A stretch of 64,000 nucleotides of DNA from Talinum fruticosum (taxonomy: Eukaryota; Streptophyta; Magnoliopsida; Caryophyllales; Talinaceae): the NCBI GenBank assembly GCA_021018815.1, contig JAITYX010000055.1, forward strand, positions 3,905,422 to 3,969,421. The letters run 5' to 3'. Shown piece by piece: positions 58,943 to 64,000 of the stretch (its first letter is position 1; each line of letters begins with the position of its first letter). The translations under genes were made by a program, and so were the position numbers. Below the pieces are notes generated by a model, which worked only from the letters and a program-made list of their open reading frames with translations, was not told the origin of the DNA and did not search any database.

Positions 58943-59053
58943 AGTACACCTATAACGATGGGGACCCCATCACTCGTTGTGCCATACTCCTCAGTTCCCC
59001 CTCGAGCTTCTTTTTCTAATAGCTTTTGAAGGGAAGATATTTCATAATAATGC

Positions 59054-59061
59054 TTATAAAT
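59054..59061 (+). promoter_or_regulatory. TATA box of TPS-5
   Basis: TATAAATA with the same upstream string as TPS-4, about 138 bp before the ATG. Confidence 0.7.
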
Positions 59062-59198
59062 AGTAGGTGCCCAGATTAGGTCCTTAATTACGCACTACAT
59101 TACCATTAGAAATTAAATCTTTATCATTTTCTCTCTCTGTTTCCCTTCTTTCTTGGAAAAATATTTGTATTATCGGCAATAGATATATAAAACTAAAC

Positions 59199-59318
59199 AT
59201 GGGTTGTCATTCACCTTCGGCGGTAGCAGCAGCAGAAGACACACTGAGGCGTTCATCAGCAAATTACCATCCTAGCTTATGGGGTGATCATTTCCTTCAT
59301 TTTTCACCTCAGTTTCTG
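59199..59318 (+). CDS. TPS-5 exon 1 (partial gene)
   Basis: First exon of a further TPS-a gene, same length and frame as TPS-4 exon 1 (40 codons). It starts MGCHSPSAVAAAE, has NYHPSLWGDHFLHF and ends at a GT donor (59319). No exon 2 is visible in the remaining 4.7 kb: an exon of about 280 nt should show as an open frame and none exists. Either intron 1 exceeds 4.6 kb, swollen by the hAT-like and LTR insertions seen here, or this exon is orphaned. The promoter is conserved, so transcription is plausible. Confidence 0.85.
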
Positions 59319-59934
59319 GTAATTTTTCTATTTTATTGTTTCCTCTAACAGTTAGATACGTAAATCTGCTACCCTTAGTTACTCTCAAATCAAAAGTTTA
59401 GAACTCAATGTTGGGTTTTGCCCCAATTCTATTATAGAAAATATTTTTTCGTTTTATGAAAGATTTTATCTTGGACTCCAAGTAGTTGATTGCAACACCA
59501 GATTGTTTTATCCGGTTAGATGTGGCGCATGATATAACCAATATGTGCCTCTTGGCACTACCTAAGGTTATTCTTTTCTATTCCACACACTTACATAAAG
59601 AGAGTTTTTGAGAGCTTTTTTCTCTTTACTTTGATCTTAGAGAACTCATATATATCTTAAGATCACACCTTGTACTCACTCATCGTATCATAGTAGATTA
59701 TATTGTTGTTGTCCGTGATTTTTCCTAATTTAGGTTTTCCACGTAAAATTTATGTACCCATCACCTTACTTATTATTTGTTGATTTATCAACTTCCCCAT
59801 ATCCCAAATCAAATTACTTTTCCGCTTCCGCTACGTATCAAATCCAATAACCCTAACACTCAATGTTTTTTTAAAAAAATTATGGGTCTCTTTGCTCTGT
59901 TCTTTTTAGCTTCAAATTTATAGCTACCTTACGT

Positions 59935-60029
59935 ACATATCCTAAAACTATCTTATAACTCATCACAACTAAAAAGAATACATACATATCCTACAATTGT
60001 CTTATAACTCATCACAACTAAAAAGAATA
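59935..60029. repeat. Two-unit tandem repeat, period 49 bp
   Basis: Units start at 59935 and 59984, both ACATATCCTA(A/C)AA(C/T)T-like followed by CTTATAACTCATCACAACT and AAAAAGAATA. Confidence 0.9.
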
Positions 60030-60495
60030 GGGTATTAGAATGTGCCTTTCTGCTTTGGTGTAGTCTATAGTAAGGGTTATTTACATCTCAATTTATGAAA
60101 ACCTTACAAATCGAATGAGACCAATGCACATTAAGGGTTGTTCTAGCTTCTTGTCATTACTCTCCAAATAAAGGGGTACGTATTTAAACATAAGCGATAT
60201 CATTAACAAGTTAAACATACTCTAACATACTTTGACTTACTAATTTGATAACCAGTAACTTATTCATCACATGTAAACAATGATATTGTTGGAAATTATG
60301 CAAGAAGCTTACCATCCGCATATATACAATAAATATATTATCATATCATTAAATTAAATGGTTGAGGTGTCTGCGACTCTATAATCATATAAACAAAATA
60401 AATATTTCTAAGGTTCAAAGGTACGATGACATAATAATATATTTATCAGAAAAGTGAAGGAAAAGATGCCTTTTTTACATGTGATAAGTTACCAT

Positions 60496-61119
60496 TAGGG
60501 ATGGCTTGGGTTTAAGTGGACCCAAACCCGTTTAATTTACTTAAATTTGGACCCAGACCTTACTTAGACCCGTCGGATTTATAAGGCATGGACCTAGATC
60601 TATACTTGTTGGGTCCGCGAGTCTATCGGTCATAAACGGGTCCTAAATTATTTGAAACTAAAATAATTAAGAAGCAACATAATATTATCATTATTCTACC
60701 TCATTTAATATTATTACTCGTTTGCAAGCAACACAAATTTATTATTTTTTACACATACACTTAGGTAACCTCTAAATGGACAAATTAAAATAAATATTCA
60801 AAAATCTAGCAAATTGAACAAATTTGAAAAAAATGCTAAAGTAAGTGTTTCAAAATTATGCATGATGATTGATAAAGGCAAAGAGTGATTGAATTGTTTA
60901 AGAGAATTAGCACAAACCAAGTTTAAGTTATATTTTTAAAAATTAATCGAGTACATGGGTCGAATCTGGGTCTCAAATTCTAGACCCATACCCATACCCA
61001 TTTAATACCACTTGGACCCGGACTTGATCCGGACCCATCGGATCCAAAATTTTTCGAACCCAAACCTGCTAATTTGGATCTAGTCTAGCGGGTCCAGGTT
61101 GGATCTACTACTATCCCTA
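60496..61119. mobile_element. hAT-like non-autonomous element downstream of TPS-5 exon 1
   Basis: Ends TAGGGATGG and CTATCCCTA are inverted repeats; the interior is full of GGACCC/GGGTCC-type blocks. The flanks GTTACCAT (60488-60495) and GTCACAAT (61120-61127) agree at six of eight positions, consistent with an old 8-bp hAT target duplication. Length is 624 bp. Confidence 0.68.
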
Positions 61120-61289
61120 GTCACAATGCTATCAAAACAATAACTCAAACTATGTTTGAGACCAAGTCTTTCTGGTTCGAACTCCAATTATTTCTACAAT
61201 TTGTGCCATATGAATAGTTATGATTGAAATAGTACGTGTTTCAGATCAAGTTAATATTTTCGGTTAGTGTGAAGAATATAAAAAGTGGG

Positions 61290-61965
61290 TTATCCTATAT
61301 GGATAAAATAGATGACTTTGAGCATATGTTTAAGATTGTGAGTTATTCCTAATTATCAATTAATTTTGAGATGAAACCTCATTGACTTGTATGCATTACT
61401 CGATTTAATTAAGGCTTAAGTTAAACATGGTATAAGAGTCGATGTTGCTCATGGTTTGTCACTATTTGCAACCGGGGTAGGAGAGTGAGCATGAAGAGAG
61501 AGAGAGAAGGCTGAAAGCAAAAGGACATTGAGGGTGAGACTGAAAGCAAGACAGATGCGAGAAGTGATAGAGAGAAGAAAGTGAGAACGAGAGGAAGGGA
61601 ACGAGAGTGAAATGGAGGAATGAGAGGGCGAGAGGAAAGAAAAAGTGGTTGAGAGGAGAGAGAGAGTATGTGTTTGAGCGGCTGAGGGAAGGGGAAGACT
61701 AGGTTTGATACTTAGGCTTTATAGGTCACAATATTATAAAAATGCCCTTGGAAGATATTTATGAAAATTCATAAAAACTATGGGGCAACGGGCCGGGAAC
61801 TCGGCCAAAATTTCTCCCATCAGAGGAGGTTGTTGCTCCCTCGTCCCACCCCTATCCCCCATTTGGGGTAGGGATTTTTCTCGATTCAGGTCTTCCCTAG
61901 TCAATGTCACCCTATCGGATTATGACATGTGTTAGGCCTTGACAGTAACCCACACGTAAGGGTAG
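61290..61965 (+). mobile_element. LTR-like block with degenerate tRNA-Met primer-binding site
   Basis: The LTR-like part (about 61290-61427) matches 51409-51560. It ends AAACA and is followed by TGGTATAAGAGTC (61428-61440), near TGGTATCAGAGC. A GA-rich internal segment follows, and at about 61900-61960 the string CCTATCGGATTATGACATGTG matches the internal region of the TPS-4 intron element. No coding frame. Confidence 0.5.
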
Positions 61966-62160
61966 GAATGAGCAGAAAAATCGGGTACCCGGTTCCAAAC
62001 CTAAACCCGAACCCGGTTTGAACTCGGTTTGGACCCGGTGGGTCTAGACTCGGACCTAGTTGAACAAGATCCGGGACCGACTCCAGCTTTCAGGACCCTA
62101 TGAAAACCGAGTCCGGGACCAGGTAGTAAAAATTTGGACCCATTACCCGAGTACCCGGTT
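61966..62160. repeat. GGTACCCGG/CCGGGTACC-rich block, hAT-like fragment
   Basis: Repeated ACCCGG and CCGGGACC strings resemble the interior of the hAT-like elements at 45974 and 60496. Clear termini were not seen. Confidence 0.35.
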
Positions 62161-62434
62161 TATATTATATTTAGGAATTTTCGATATATTTAGGAATTTT
62201 CATATTTAGGATGAAAGCCCACATAAAATTCAAACATGAGTTTCATATTTAGGAATTTTCGATATATTTCATTGTACAATGACCTTGTCAGGTTACAATG
62301 ACCCTGTCGAGTCCATAAGGAAAATAAAAGGCGTAAATGTATATTTTTTTATATGTGAAGTGTAATCTAAAATATATTTATAAAAACGTGTCAATCAACT
62401 TAACTGATTATTAGTTAGACTTAAAATTTGATTT

Positions 62435-62515
62435 TCACCAACATCAATCATATATAGTGATGGGACCCATCACTTCGTTGTGTCATTCTCCCCAATTCCT
62501 TCATTGTTCACTCAA
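62435..62515 (+). promoter_or_regulatory. Relict TPS promoter sequence (no gene attached)
   Basis: CCAACATCAATCATATATAG followed by GGGACCCATCACTTCGTTGTG matches the two pieces flanking MITE copy C upstream of TPS-5 (58510-58526 and about 58955-58990). No TPS exon follows within the window. Confidence 0.45.
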
Positions 62516-62589
62516 CCAAAATACTTGTCTACAAACAACGAAAATATTTATTTATAAATTCAACAAATAAACAATCAACAACTAAAATA

Positions 62590-62626
<37 letters not shown>

Positions 62627-64000
62627 TAACTATAATACTAATCCCTACTCTACAATTTAAAAAATATACTCCGAAAAGTATCCAAGCACTAATATCAAAT
62701 TAATACTTAACCATTAACTTTTGTTTTTTACATGAGAAAAAATAATAATAATGCTATGTACTATCATATCAACTAAAAACTAAAAACTAAAAAACTTGTC
62801 GTATTTAATAATTTAATGAATACTGAAATGGCTATTAAATGAATTTAGGATATATATATATATAAAGTTACAAATAAGATTTAAGAGATTCACCTGACTC
62901 GTACTCATTTCTATTTACCTTCAAATAAAAAATAAATAACCATTTTTTTGTGGGTTACACAAGACCCAAGGTCAATATGTGAAAACACTAGTGGGTCCTC
63001 ACTCACCCCACCCCAGTAGGTGGTTCTATAAAATTGTGATTGTCTTACCTCCTATTATCAAAAAGTTAAAAGAAATGCGTACCTCAAATCGGTTGAAAAA
63101 GGGTAAAATTTATTTATAAATTTGAATTTTTTTATGTAAAATATGTAAATTACATTCCAATACCTATAAATAATGCCCAGATATAATAAATACAAGTATA
63201 ATTTTCCAAAATTAGTATAAGTACGTTTATAACTCCACCCATTATCACAAGCCAGCCCGGTCCCGTCCCTATCGATGTATATATGGATGAGAGGAGAGAA
63301 TTAAAAATAGAATAAAAAATGCAATTCAGGCTGGACGGAAATATATTTTTATTGATAAATAATGCAATCGTCCATTTTGTTATTTTTTGGTAGATTTTTG
63401 TCCACTTTTTCTAAAAAACTAACATGAGACCAACTACACTATTTCTCGCATTTGCATCTATATATATATAACTTTAAACGTGCCACATAAAACATGAATT
63501 CGCGTACGAAACCTTTACCACCACAAAAAAAAAAAAAATTAAAAGAACAAGTTGTTCCGTTTGTTCATTCATTCTGGCTAAAGAGCCAGCATTTTGTTTT
63601 GTTTTGCTTTTATGTCCACATAAATTATACATAAGCTTTCATTGTTAATTTACTCTCTCGAATGTCGACAAACAAAATTAAATAAAATATGATATATTTC
63701 TACGAATATATGCTCTCACTTTTCACAAATATATATTTTTTTCTGTGCGTAGGTGTCATATGGACTATTTAAATATATTTTTGTTGACGTGTGGCTCTTG
63801 AAATTGAGCATATACCCCTAGAAACATGATCTAAGTTTTATCTACAATAAATCAGGCTCAGTATTACCGCATATCACATTATTTTTTGGATTGGAAATGC
63901 TAGTTTATTGCCGAAAAATGTGTAGTAAATCATTTCGACAAACTTAGATAGACTACAAAAACAATTATTCAGAACTAAAGGTTCATAATGTATACAAATA
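62516..64000. other. AT-rich DNA to the window end, no gene seen
   Basis: It contains an (AT)n run (62596-62625) and short strings resembling the DNA upstream of TPS-4. CCTATAAATAATGCCCAGAT at about 63168-63187 echoes the TPS-5 TATA region. No exon of any recognised family is present. Confidence 0.55.

Noticed and set aside
18450..59318. Complete terpenoid biosynthetic gene cluster with tailoring enzymes
   Set aside because: No P450, acyltransferase, dehydrogenase or prenyl-diphosphate synthase exon was found; only TPS copies and one transporter are present.

Overview
This window is nuclear DNA from a flowering plant, very probably a eudicot. The genes have many GT-AG introns, the intergenic DNA is AT-rich and packed with (AT)n and (ATT)n microsatellites and small transposons, and the families are plant families: GAUT4-type galacturonosyltransferase, GH1 beta-glucosidase, TPS-a sesquiterpene synthases and an OCT4-type transporter. 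I cannot name the species from sequence alone.

Layout. 0.3-6 kb (+): a nine-exon GAUT4-like cell-wall glycosyltransferase, intact except for one missing base. 6.6-10.9 kb (-): an intact 13-exon, 514-residue secreted GH1 beta-glucosidase. 11-17 kb: intergenic DNA with an inverted copy of a ~400-bp MITE. 17.4-17.9 kb (+): a GC-rich two-exon gene or remnant of unknown function. 18.4-59.3 kb: a terpene synthase (TPS) cluster. Two related copies lie on the minus strand (TPS-1, a clear pseudogene, and TPS-2, probably dead). An OCT4-like organic cation/carnitine transporter with a 4.1-kb intron sits between them. On the plus strand follow a 3' TPS fragment (36.5-37.0 kb), TPS-3 (39.3-43.0 kb, nearly intact), TPS-4 (49.7-53.8 kb, fully intact, 560 aa) and the lone first exon of TPS-5 (59.2 kb). 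The rest is repeats: hAT-like elements, several MITE families, and LTR/TRIM-like sequences with degenerate primer-binding sites.

The TPS genes lack a plastid transit peptide and the RR(X8)W motif, carry DDxxD and NSE/DTE metal-binding motifs, and share the seven-exon TPS-a structure. They should therefore make cytosolic sesquiterpenes from farnesyl diphosphate. TPS-1/2 and TPS-3/4/5 form two subgroups in opposite orientation, which suggests two separate rounds of local duplication. No P450 or other terpene-tailoring enzyme is visible. The OCT transporter and beta-glucosidase are neighbours, and a joint pathway is speculation.

One caution affects the whole annotation. GAUT4, OCT4, TPS-2 and TPS-3 each carry single-base losses, nearly all in homopolymer runs, inside otherwise well-conserved exons. 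This looks more like consensus error in a long-read assembly than simultaneous gene death. TPS-1 (2-nt and 1-nt deletions outside homopolymers plus a TGG-to-TAG change) and TPS-2 (a CAA-to-TAA change and no start codon) have lesions that cannot be explained this way.
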